A stretch of DNA of 12,403 nt from Bacteroidota bacterium. GTDB taxonomy: Bacteria; Bacteroidota; Bacteroidia; Bacteroidales; JAKIYJ01. The notes under the pieces were generated by a model, which was not told the DNA's origin, ran no database searches, and worked only from the letters and a program-made list of their open reading frames with translations. The stretch's first letter is position 1. The number at the start of each line of letters is the position of its first letter. Below, piece after piece: positions 1-6,342 of this stretch. The stretch covers positions 1 through 12,403 of the forward strand of contig JAKIYJ010000020.1 in NCBI GenBank assembly GCA_022708585.1, in the 5' to 3' direction. A program made the position numbers and the translations under genes.

Positions 1-767
1 ATTATACTTACACAGCATCTGGCATTTACTATGATACTATACCAAATCATTGGGGCTGCGATAGTCTTATCACTATTGACCTTAATATAGTCCCACTACC
101 CAATATAGATCTAGGCAATGATACTACACTCTGTGGTGCTGGCATCACTCTAAATGCTGGCAGTGGCTTCACTTCTTATCACTGGAATACTGGAGCATCT
201 ACCCAATCAATAAATGTAAATAATAGCAACACCTATTCTGTAACTGTAACCAATGCTCAAAACTGCTCTAATTCTGATGAAATAAATGTAACTATTTCTA
301 ACACCTCAATAAATCTTGAACAAATAGGAACTGATTTGGTAACTACTATAGATCCTGTGGTTTCTGGCAATTACTCATGGTTTACATGCAACGACGTATT
401 ATTACCAAATATTACAAGCTCAACTTATCAGAATGCACCAGTCAACGAGTGCTTTTATGTAATCTTCACAGATGAAGTAAACTGCAAGTGGATATCTAAT
501 AAGGTAATAGTAGTCAGTATACATGAAAATACATTACCTGTAGCTAGCATAAATCCTAATCCCGCTACTGATGTGGTTTATATAGAATTACTAAATGATA
601 AATTCGCAAATATTTATGTTTACGATATAATGGGCAAATTAGTACTATACAAAAAATCTGATAATTCTAAAATAAAATTAGATGTATCACAATTGAGCGG
701 CACCTATATTCTAAAAATTATTACCGATAATCAAGAAAATGTATATAAAATTGTAGTTGCAAAATAA
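1..767 (+). CDS. C-terminal part of a T9SS-secreted, PKD/Ig-like repeat protein (5' end outside window)
   Basis: The frame is open from the first complete codon at position 3 to the TAA ending at 767, giving 254 visible residues; the start lies upstream, and the ATG at 336 is internal. Residues about 35-100 form an Ig/PKD-like module: a Leu-Gly-Asn-Asp-Thr stretch, a single Cys, a Leu-Asn-Ala-Gly stretch, then SYHWNTGAST and TYSVTVTN. This pattern is common in gliding and adhesin-type proteins of Bacteroidota. The last 75 or so residues match the type A sorting domain of the type IX secretion system, with INPNPATD followed by IYVYDIMGKLV, then LSGTYILKI and a basic end. Such domains direct outer-membrane translocation and surface anchoring or release. 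The upstream part uses more G/C than the tail. The secreted-protein assignment is firm, but the specific function cannot be seen. Confidence 0.9.
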   Translation, partial: YTYTASGIYYDTIPNHWGCDSLITIDLNIVPLPNIDLGNDTTLCGAGITLNAGSGFTSYHWNTGASTQSINVNNSNTYSVTVTNAQNCSNSDEINVTISNTSINLEQIGTDLVTTIDPVVSGNYSWFTCNDVLLPNITSSTYQNAPVNECFYVIFTDEVNCKWISNKVIVVSIHENTLPVASINPNPATDVVYIELLNDKFANIYVYDIMGKLVLYKKSDNSKIKLDVSQLSGTYILKIITDNQENVYKIVVAK

Positions 768-818
768 GGAATTATCAAATAATACCACTGTTAAATTGAA
801 AATATATGATACTGATTT

Positions 819-870
819 TGAAATGCTATGAATCTAAAAAATCCATATATTCTTAATAAATAGCATTTTA
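819..870 (+). other. Long-loop inverted repeat downstream of the T9SS gene
   Basis: AAATGCTAT (821-829) pairs exactly with ATAGCATTT (860-868), and G820/T869 and T819/A870 can extend it, leaving a loop of about 30 nt. It sits 50-100 nt after the stop codon. A second, weaker hairpin (GTTCT/AGAAC, about 876-893) follows. Either may mark the 3' end of the transcript. Neither has a proper U tract, so this is not a convincing intrinsic terminator. Confidence 0.3.
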
Positions 871-925
871 AATTGGTTCTTAAAATTTAGAACATATAAA
901 AAATATTTCAAAATTCAAAAAATTG

Positions 926-933
926 TAATTTTG
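926..933 (+). promoter_or_regulatory. Probable -7 box of tRNA-Val
   Basis: TAATTTTG matches the Bacteroidota -7 consensus TAnnTTTG and ends 8 nt before the first base of the mature tRNA, which suits a start at or just before the tRNA 5' end. No clear TTG (-33) element is visible at the usual spacing. Confidence 0.5.
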
Positions 934-941
934 TAAACACC

Positions 942-1016
942 GGGTTGTTAGCTCAGCTGGTTTAGAGCACATGCTTGACAGGCATGAGGTCAGCAGTTCG
1001 AATCTGCTACAACCCA
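942..1016 (+). tRNA. tRNA-Val (anticodon GAC)
   Basis: A full cloverleaf can be drawn. The acceptor stem GGGTTGT pairs with ACAACCC (1009-1015) and is followed by discriminator A1016. The D stem is GCTC/GAGC. The anticodon stem CATGC/GCATG encloses the loop TTGACAG, placing anticodon GAC at 977-979 to read valine GUC/GUU codons. The variable loop is AGGTC. The T stem AGCAG/CTGCT encloses TTCGAAT. CCA is not encoded: the next bases are CAT, so CCA must be added by nucleotidyltransferase. The 3' end directly abuts, and slightly overlaps, the tail of the broken methylase frame on the other strand. Confidence 0.95.
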
Positions 1017-1083
1017 CATCGGCAAAGCTCAAAAAAACAATTATCGTTGTTATTTGTTAAAATGCGATTAATAACGGGATGGC

Positions 1084-1100
1084 CCCCTCTATCAGAGGGG
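1084..1100. repeat. REP-like GC-rich palindrome within the methylase fragment
   Basis: CCCCTCT (1084-1090) and AGAGGGG (1094-1100) form a perfect 7-bp stem with loop ATC. This is conspicuously G/C-rich against its surroundings. It lies in the reading frame of the broken methylase (read there as PSDRGGHP) and resembles the first arm of the element at 1568-1612. Confidence 0.6.
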
Positions 1101-1567
1101 AATTCAAAACGTTCATTTTCTAATTTTGACTTACTTGCTTCCCAAATCTTGTCCAGTGTAATCACATAGTTTGAGTTTTTAACAAACTTCGGCTTGTTCC
1201 ATATTTTTACCAGTTCATCTTCAAACTGCGAGATAAAGTCAATAATCTTAAAAGCAATATCTTTTAAGATTTGCAGTTCATTAACTCTATCCGTGCTCCA
1301 TTCTTTTGCTCCTTCCCAGAAATACTGATAACTCCAGAACTTAAACTGTTCCTGTAAAAATGCTTTGGCGTTTTTATTGATAAAAAAATCAACCTCACTC
1401 TGTTTTTCAAAAATGCGAAAAGCGCGTTCCAGTTGTTCTTCGGTAATAGCAATACCTTTTCCCCTCGACTGCTCTCGGGACAGGCTTTTTATGGCTTTTA
1501 GTATCTCGTCCTGTTTCGTTTTTGTCCCTTTTTCAGAATACAAAACACTAAAAACAATCGTATCATT

Positions 1568-1612
1568 CCCCTTTTGTAAAGGGGTGTCTGTGTCTGCGTC
1601 AGCAGACGGGGT
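1568..1612. repeat. REP-like double palindrome inserted in frame in the methylase fragment
   Basis: There are two adjacent hairpins. CCCCTTT (1568-1574) pairs with AAAGGGG (1578-1584) around loop TGT. GTCTGC (1592-1597) pairs with GCAGAC (1602-1607) around loop GTCA and is followed by GGGGT. The C4...G4 plus second hairpin layout is that of small dispersed palindromes in many Bacteroidota genomes. On the minus strand it adds the low-complexity peptide TPSADADTDTPLQKG between LVFKLIN and NDTIVF without breaking the frame. Confidence 0.65.
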
Positions 1613-2098
1613 ATTTATTAATTTAAAAACCAAGGAACGTTTTTCATTGGCTCTCTTGTGTTCTAAATTTGAAACATCGAAGAAAAATTTAAATCCGTCG
1701 GATTCAATTTCCAAACTTCTAAAAATACGATCGGTTTTTACATAGTAAAGCATCTGTGTTTTCCAAAAGAGGATAACATCCTTTTCGTCGGTATAAACTT
1801 TTTCGTAAACATTGTTGTGAAATGGAGTTGAATTGAAATAGATGGAACCACTTTCCGTAAAATACCGGCTGAAAAATGAATAAAGCTTATCAAAAAGTTC
1901 GTCCTTAAACTTCGGGTAGTTTTTTAGTGCTGCTTCAATATCTTTTTTGAGAATGTCCTCAATCTTGCGATAGTAATTTGATTTTATTCCCATCAAATTA
2001 ATAAAACCACCTTAACCTTCAATCCTGGCGCCAATGAAAACATTTTGTAATGCCTTATAAAATTTTTGTTCTTTGGTCATAATTTTAATTTATTAATT

Positions 2099-2352
2099 GA
2101 ATCCACTTTGAAAAATCGGAAAAATTCAAGGAACAAGAATACGAAATTTATTAATTTTATTTGGCTCTATTCTAAAAAATGTTGCCAATATATTTTTAAG
2201 TTGAAAATCATTGCTGTTCTAATATAAGCAATTACCTGAATAATTCTTTTATTTGTTATGCTTATCCATAATTTCTTATTTTTTGTAAAATTACTATATT
2301 TTTTAGAATAGAACTATTACAATAAAAGTATAAATTTTTCGGATTAGACTCA
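2099..2352. mobile_element. Possible decayed MITE-like element with terminal inverted repeats
   Basis: The left end GAATCCACTTTGAAAA (2099-2114) differs at one of 16 positions from the inverted right end of the 11293-11427 element. A degenerate partner, TTTTCGGATTAGACTC (2337-2352), is in the right orientation but matches at only about 12 of 16. No convincing target-site duplication is visible. Together with the inverted repeat inside it, this fills most of the 375-bp gene-free spacer 2081-2455. The left end is 18 bp upstream of the broken methylase start. The rest of the spacer is A/T-rich, with a 10-bp palindrome ATAACGTTAT at 2400-2409 and no gene. Confidence 0.4.
2161..2315. repeat. Long-loop inverted repeat; shortened copy of the dispersed repeat plus a tail copy
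   Basis: TCTATTCTAAAAAAT (2166-2180) is the exact reverse complement of ATTTTTTAGAATAGA (2298-2312), a 15-bp perfect inverted repeat about 117 bp apart. The left arm, read on the minus strand with flanks 2161-2212, matches the 6255-6342 repeat at both ends (AATGATT, then GGCAACATT and AATAGAGCCAA) but lacks the middle. The right arm matches the tail of the 11029-11111 copy (GAATAGAACTATT). This looks like a shortened copy and a tail copy facing each other. Confidence 0.5.
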
Positions 2353-2455
2353 TAGTTATATTTTCATTGCATAATTATACAATATATTTTTATATTTTTA
2401 TAACGTTATTGAATAGCCATAATAATATTAAATTAATAACTTTTATCATATTTTT

Positions 2456-3112
2456 ATGAAATCTAAAATTTTGTTAATTGTTCTATTTAGCATTATTATT
2501 TTTACATCCTGTAGAAAAGATAATAATGAGGTTTTTCATCTTTCTGGGACAATAACTGACAGTAAATCAGGAAATGGTATAGAAGGAGCAGAAATCATCT
2601 TTTGGAGTAGTAAAATACAATCTGGGGTTTTTAATTCTAATTATGAAACAATAGCAGTTTTAACAACTGATTATAAGGGTAGTTATTCGGTTGATATTAA
2701 AAATGAAAAGGTTATAGGATATAAAGTCAGTATAAGCAAGTTTAATTATTTTAGTTATGAAGAAGATATTTCCGCTGAAAGTTTTTTACCTGACAAATCC
2801 TATGTTTTAAATTATTCTATCAATCCTGCTGGTTATATTAAATTAAGAGCTGTTAACACTAATCCTTATGACAGTAATGACTTTATTTCATATAGATTTA
2901 TATCTGGCTATATGAATTGTATGTACTGTTGCAATAATGTGGCTAATAAAGGCTATGGCGAAAATTTTGATTCTACTTTTGTTTGTAAAACAATAGGGGG
3001 AAGTAAACCTGTTATCTCGTGGAATGTAATAAAAAATGGACAATCTGTGATTAATAGTGCTGAAATTAATTGCCCCGTGTTCGATACAGTTTATTTTGTG
3101 ATTTCGTATTAA
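2456..3112 (+). CDS. Lipoprotein with carboxypeptidase-regulatory-like domain
   Basis: This 218-residue protein starts with a short basic and hydrophobic signal peptide (KSKILLIVLFSIIIF) ending in the lipobox FTSC, so Cys19 is the predicted lipidated residue. The mature protein begins CRKDNNE. Residues about 28-100 resemble a carboxypeptidase regulatory-like/CNA-B beta-sandwich: LSGTITDSKSGNGIEGAEI and later TTDYKGSYSVDI, as at the N-termini of many Bacteroidota envelope proteins. The second half is unrecognised. It contains Cys155, Cys158, Cys159, Cys177 and Cys206, including a tight MNCMYCC cluster that is unusual for an envelope protein and may form disulfides or bind metal (inference). 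The gene is alone on its strand and converges on the stress-protein gene with a 26-bp gap. No exact TAnnTTTG box is seen upstream. The likely site is the outer membrane; the function is unknown. Confidence 0.8.
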   Translation: MKSKILLIVLFSIIIFTSCRKDNNEVFHLSGTITDSKSGNGIEGAEIIFWSSKIQSGVFNSNYETIAVLTTDYKGSYSVDIKNEKVIGYKVSISKFNYFSYEEDISAESFLPDKSYVLNYSINPAGYIKLRAVNTNPYDSNDFISYRFISGYMNCMYCCNNVANKGYGENFDSTFVCKTIGGSKPVISWNVIKNGQSVINSAEINCPVFDTVYFVISY

Positions 3113-3138
3113 CTTTTAATACAAATAAAATAAGTTGT

Positions 3139-3993
3139 TCAAACACACATAACATAAAGATCATCTCGTGGGTTGATACATAAGACAGGGATATGATATT
3201 TATTTACTATTAATTTTTGTTCGGCAGGACCTGCAATATAATCTATTATACTATAAAAATCGGTATTCATAATAATTACAAGCTGGTATCCTTTATTTGC
3301 CGCATAATCTATACCTGCCTTATTCATATCATAAAACTTACTTTTTGAATAATAAACACAGCTTTTAACTTCGAAATCATTAAACAGTTTATCGGTAAAT
3401 CTTTTATTAGCATTGATTTTATATTGAATTTCTGCATCTTTGCATTCAGGTATAAGAATATGAATGGTAGAATCATAAAAACGACTGAAATAACTCGCCC
3501 ATAAGACCTTTTCCTTGTATTCGCGAGTTTCGTCCAATGGCAAAACAATGTTTTGATACCCATCCTTAACAGGAAATTTCTCTCTCACCATTAGAAATGG
3601 AATTCTTGAATTACGCATAAGTTTAATTGCCTGACTTGCCTTCCTGATTTGTCCTCCTGATTTTAAAGGGATTCCCAGCACTACCATTATAGCATTAACA
3701 TCCACTGCGGTATTTTCAATAACTTCTTTTAACTTCCCATCAGCTATTATAGAAGAAATAATAATTTCAGGATGCTGTTCTTGAATTAAAGATACAATAG
3801 CGTCTAATCTTTTTTTAGCCGCTTCGCGTGAATAATCCGTAAAAAGTTTATAAGACTTACTATTATATACATGCAATAATGTTAAACTTCTTTTAAAGAT
3901 AATTGACATCTCCAGCCCGTGTAATATGGCTGATTCTGAAGCTCTGCTGAAATCAACAGGTACCAAAATCTGTTCTGGATTTATCAAAGACAT
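3139..3993 (-). CDS. Universal stress protein, tandem UspA domains
   Basis: The 284 residues contain two Usp folds. The first (about 7-137) begins ILVPVDFSRASESAI, continues to LTLLHVY and ends IPFLMV. The second (about 145-275) begins NIVLPLDETREYKEK and ends in AGPAEQKLIVNKYHIPVLCI. This tandem layout, with the G-P-x-E-Q stretch near the end, is typical of cytoplasmic Usp proteins in Bacteroidota. The glycine-rich ATP-binding loop of domain 1 (VLGIPLKSGGQIRKAS) is not the textbook G-2x-G-9x-G(S/T) pattern, so nucleotide binding is uncertain. The ATG at 3993 is 12 bp after the tsaB stop, so the two genes are probably co-transcribed. The family role is stress survival and nucleotide-linked signalling; no specific role can be read here. 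Confidence 0.88.
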   Translation of the reverse strand: MSLINPEQILVPVDFSRASESAILHGLEMSIIFKRSLTLLHVYNSKSYKLFTDYSREAAKKRLDAIVSLIQEQHPEIIISSIIADGKLKEVIENTAVDVNAIMVVLGIPLKSGGQIRKASQAIKLMRNSRIPFLMVREKFPVKDGYQNIVLPLDETREYKEKVLWASYFSRFYDSTIHILIPECKDAEIQYKINANKRFTDKLFNDFEVKSCVYYSKSKFYDMNKAGIDYAANKGYQLVIIMNTDFYSIIDYIAGPAEQKLIVNKYHIPVLCINPRDDLYVMCV

Positions 3994-4005
3994 AACAATG
4001 AATTT

Positions 4006-4710
4006 TTAATACAACCCTTTTACATTAGACTTTTTAGCAACAAAATCTTTAAGATAAAAAGGTTCAAAATAAGCCGTATCTACAAAAGTATTATTGATAT
4101 AATTTTTTTCTGCAATACTACACATATATTTTGCAGAAGGCAAAAAATTATCGATAAAAAAGGAATTTTTATTTTTTTCAAGATAGATTTTACATTTGTT
4201 TAAAGCATCACCTGCAAAAAAAACTCTTTTGTTGGCAAGAAAATCAGAAAAAGAACCATCGTTGATAATCTCTGCCACAGGTTCTCTAATCTGTTTATTG
4301 TCTATATTATAAATTGCCGAGTATACTTCCATTCTTCTTGCATCAATTAAAGGGCAAAATAAATCATCGTTTTTCTCCCCATTTTTAACAATTTCACTGA
4401 TACCCAGTGCCATAGATTGTAATGTATCAATAGCAATCATTGGTTTTTCCGTAGCATAACATAATCCCTTAACGGTTGATACACCAATACGTAAACCAGT
4501 ATAAGAACCAGGACCTTTACTTACTGCAAAAGCATCAATTTCATTAATATTTAATTTTGCATTTTTCAAGATTTCATCAATAAATGGCAATAACATTAGT
4601 GAATGAGAATTACCGGAAAAATCTTCTTTGAAAGAAATCAATTCTCCATTTTTTGATAAAGCAACAGAACAGGCAATTGTTGATGTTTCAATACATATAA
4701 TTAAAGCCAT
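4006..4710 (-). CDS. tsaB: tRNA threonylcarbamoyladenosine biosynthesis protein TsaB
   Basis: TsaB (YeaZ) is the scaffold partner of TsaD and TsaE in making t6A at position 37 of ANN-decoding tRNAs. I start it at ATG 4710-4708, giving 234 residues beginning MALIICIETSTIACSVAL, the usual ASKHA-fold N-terminus. An upstream in-frame start at 4749 adds 13 residues that do not belong to the family. The signature SKGPGSYTGLRIG is intact, followed by AIDTLQSMA and later PLIDARRMEVYSAIY, all typical of TsaB. The C-terminal part is variable, as expected. The gene is divergent from aroA (154-bp spacer) and 12 bp ahead of the stress-protein gene, probably as the first gene of that pair. A 12-bp palindrome lies just before its start codon. 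Confidence 0.93.
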   Translation of the reverse strand: MALIICIETSTIACSVALSKNGELISFKEDFSGNSHSLMLLPFIDEILKNAKLNINEIDAFAVSKGPGSYTGLRIGVSTVKGLCYATEKPMIAIDTLQSMALGISEIVKNGEKNDDLFCPLIDARRMEVYSAIYNIDNKQIREPVAEIINDGSFSDFLANKRVFFAGDALNKCKIYLEKNKNSFFIDNFLPSAKYMCSIAEKNYINNTFVDTAYFEPFYLKDFVAKKSNVKGLY

Positions 4711-4714
4711 TTTA

Positions 4715-4726
4715 AACAATATTGTT
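4715..4726. promoter_or_regulatory. 12-bp palindrome just upstream of the tsaB start
   Basis: AACAATATTGTT is a perfect palindrome ending 4 nt before the tsaB ATG (minus strand). It could be an operator half-site pair or a small mRNA hairpin at the translation start. A/T-rich palindromes of this length also occur by chance, so the role is speculative. Confidence 0.25.
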
Positions 4727-4819
4727 AAATTGAGGTTTCTTAAAATCATTGCACGTTTATGATGCTAAATTAAACATTAATACTGAAAATAAATAACTTT
4801 ATGAAAAGGTTATTTCATT

Positions 4820-4827
4820 TATTTTTG
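4820..4827 (+). promoter_or_regulatory. Probable -7 box of aroA
   Basis: TATTTTTG matches TAnnTTTG and lies 37 nt ahead of the aroA ATG, giving a leader of about 25-30 nt. The expected TTG (-33) is not present at the usual spacing. Confidence 0.45.
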
Positions 4828-4864
4828 TAATATTTTATTAATACAAATCCATATCCTCTTTAAA

Positions 4865-6100
4865 ATGACAGGCGTTTCAATAAAAAATCATAAAGGCGGT
4901 TATCGTGAATTACCTGCATCGAAAAGCATAAGTAACAGAGTGCTTGTTATAAGAGAATTATGTGAGAGGAAATTCAATATTGAAAATCTTTCTGATGCTG
5001 CTGATACTGTTTTGATGCAAAATCTTCTTGCAAAAATTAATTCTGAAAAAGGTAAGAATACTTATACAGTTCTATATACTGATAATGCAGGTACTGTTTT
5101 AAGATTTTTAACTGCTTTGTGTTCCTGCTTGCCAGGAATATGGGTATTAACAGGAAATGAGAGAATGAAGCACAGACCCATAAAACCATTGGTTGATGCT
5201 CTGATAAATCTTAATGTTAATATTAAATATTTAAACGTTAAAAACTTTCCTCCAATAGAAATAAAAGGTAAAAAAATAGATAAAAATAAAACTTTTGTCG
5301 ATGCTTCAAAAAGCAGTCAGTACCTTTCAGCTCTTATGCTTATTGCACCTTGTTTAAAGAATGGTTTACAAATAAATATTTCGGAAAATATCTCTTCTTT
5401 ACCGTATATAAATATGACTGCCAGCATTATGAATTATTTTGGTATTGATGTTATATGCGAAAATAATAAAATAAATATTTTGAAGGGGAATTATACTCCT
5501 AAAGATTTTTTTGTTGAAAATGATTGGACTGCTGCTTCATACAGTTTTCTGGAAGTAGCTCTTACTGGCGAAAACGTGTATCTTTCAGGTTTATTAAAAA
5601 ACAGTATTCAAGGCGATAAAATTGTTTGCGACATATTTAAAAAATTAGGTGTTGCTTCTAATTTTAGAAATAATATTCTGGAAATTAAAAAAATATCAGA
5701 CCCTGTTCAATTATTTTATCAGGATTTTAAAGATTGTCCCGATTTGTTTATAAATGTAGCTGTTGCATGTGCGGCATTAGGTGTTAATGCAAGGCTTACT
5801 GGTCTTGAAAATCTTATTTATAAAGAATCAAATCGCCTGGATATTTTTGAAGAAAATATTGTTAAGTTAGGATATGAAATCATAAGAAAAGGAAATTATG
5901 AAGTTATCATTACAGGAAACAGGCACAATATTGATAATATTCCTGTAATACATACTGCTGGTGATCATCGGATGGCTATGGCATTTGCATATTTAGCCAA
6001 TATAGTGGGTAAAATAATTATTGATGACTGTAAAGTAGTTGATAAATCCTATCCTGTTTTCTGGAACAACTTGAAAAATGCGGGGTTTATAATAGAATAA
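4865..6100 (+). CDS. aroA: 3-phosphoshikimate 1-carboxyvinyltransferase (EPSP synthase)
   Basis: The enzyme joins shikimate-3-phosphate and phosphoenolpyruvate in the cytoplasmic shikimate pathway to chorismate. The 411 residues are slightly shorter than the usual 425-440, as in other Bacteroidota. Motifs in order are ELPASKSISNRVLVI (Lys20, Ser21 and Arg25 for substrate), DNAGTVLRF (residues 73-81), GNERMKHRPIKPLVDAL (Arg100, Arg104), SSQYLSALM, the catalytic Asp293 in CPDLF, KESNRL with Glu321, and AGDHRMAMAF (Asp367-Met370). The Asp293 to Glu321 spacing of 28 equals that of Asp313 and Glu341 in E. coli. The residue equivalent to E. coli Pro101 is Phe81, apparently common in this phylum. 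The gene stands alone, divergent from tsaB and convergent with rseP. ATG 4865 gives the normal N-terminus. Confidence 0.95.
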   Translation: MTGVSIKNHKGGYRELPASKSISNRVLVIRELCERKFNIENLSDAADTVLMQNLLAKINSEKGKNTYTVLYTDNAGTVLRFLTALCSCLPGIWVLTGNERMKHRPIKPLVDALINLNVNIKYLNVKNFPPIEIKGKKIDKNKTFVDASKSSQYLSALMLIAPCLKNGLQINISENISSLPYINMTASIMNYFGIDVICENNKINILKGNYTPKDFFVENDWTAASYSFLEVALTGENVYLSGLLKNSIQGDKIVCDIFKKLGVASNFRNNILEIKKISDPVQLFYQDFKDCPDLFINVAVACAALGVNARLTGLENLIYKESNRLDIFEENIVKLGYEIIRKGNYEVIITGNRHNIDNIPVIHTAGDHRMAMAFAYLANIVGKIIIDDCKVVDKSYPVFWNNLKNAGFIIE

Positions 6101-6215
6101 TTCAGTTATATATTATGTATTAACCCAATCTGAACAAAATTTTAAAAAATTGCTGTAATTATGCATAATACATTATAGATAACAGATTTTGAGTATAATG
6201 ATTTTTTACTATTAT

Positions 6216-6240
6216 AACACAAATGCCATAATGTGTTTTT
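6216..6240 (+). terminator. Weak candidate terminator after aroA
   Basis: AACACA (6216-6221) and TGTGTT (6232-6237) form a 6-bp stem with a 10-nt loop, running into TTT. It lies in the convergent spacer between aroA and rseP, about 115 nt after the aroA stop. The stem is short and A/T-rich, so this is tentative. Confidence 0.3.
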
Positions 6241-6254
6241 AAATCCGCCTTGGA

Positions 6255-6342
6255 AATGATTTGTTATTAATCATTTACTTGAATATGCACGAGGGAACAA
6301 GATATTTGAGCAACATTATTTTAAAATAGAGCCAACTATTTT
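6255..6342 (+). repeat. Dispersed ~80-bp repeat, copy A, with a 14-codon mini-ORF
   Basis: From 6255 to 6332 this matches 11029-11106 without gaps, by my count at about 65 of 78 positions. It begins with a stem-loop (AATGATT/AATCATT). It carries an ATG at 6285 opening MHEGTRYLSNIILK before TAG (6327-6329). It ends in a second dyad (AAATAG...CTATTT) that overlaps the rseP stop codon. It lies in the convergent aroA/rseP spacer. The nature of the repeat is unknown. Confidence 0.6.

Larger units (their letters stand above)
1007..2080 (-). pseudogene. Broken 5' fragment of a Mod-like site-specific DNA (adenine) methyltransferase
   Basis: A minus-strand ATG at 2080-2078 begins MTKEQKFYKALQNVFIGARI-EG. 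TAA then occurs at 2014-2012, and the same frame continues GGFINLMGIKSNYYRKIEDI for about 330 more residues. The two parts together resemble the N-terminal domain of large Bacteroidota type III-like Mod methyltransferases, which read IEG-E-GGF at this point, so the stop looks like a GAA-to-TAA change. Recognisable stretches include ELFDKLYSFFSRYF, SIYFN, NNVYEKVYTDEKDV, FWKTQMLYYVKTDR, DGFKFFFDVSNLEHK and SNYVITLDKI. The catalytic DPPY and SAM-binding motifs, which lie further on in full-length proteins of about 900-1000 aa, are absent: the frame ends inside the tRNA-Val. Two palindromic elements lie within the frame. No restriction (Res) gene is nearby. Re-initiation at ATG 1993 could make a 328-aa fragment, but without catalytic motifs. 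The family call rests on remembered sequence patterns. Confidence 0.75.

Noticed and set aside
975..1169. Plus-strand ORF of 64 codons starting inside the tRNA
   Set aside because: It overlaps the tRNA-Val anticodon region and the methylase fragment on the other strand, and has no recognisable protein character.
1007..2080. Functional restriction-modification system
   Set aside because: There is an in-frame stop, no catalytic motifs, and no restriction subunit or specificity gene nearby.
2081..2455. CRISPR array or riboswitch in the A/T-rich spacers
   Set aside because: There are no regularly spaced direct repeats with unique spacers, and no recognisable conserved riboswitch core was found here or in the 10897-11533 spacer.
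4010..4020. ACAACCC, possible second attachment site matching the tRNA-Val end
   Set aside because: Only seven bases match, with no match in the T-loop region, and it lies at the end of tsaB; this is a chance match.
4711..4749. 13-residue N-terminal extension of TsaB from an upstream start
   Set aside because: The extension does not resemble TsaB, and MALIICIETST at 4710 is the standard family start.
6241..6256. AAATCCGCCTTGGAAA as another copy of the transposon end
   Set aside because: It agrees at only about 12 of 16 positions and no inverted partner is nearby, so it is not supported.
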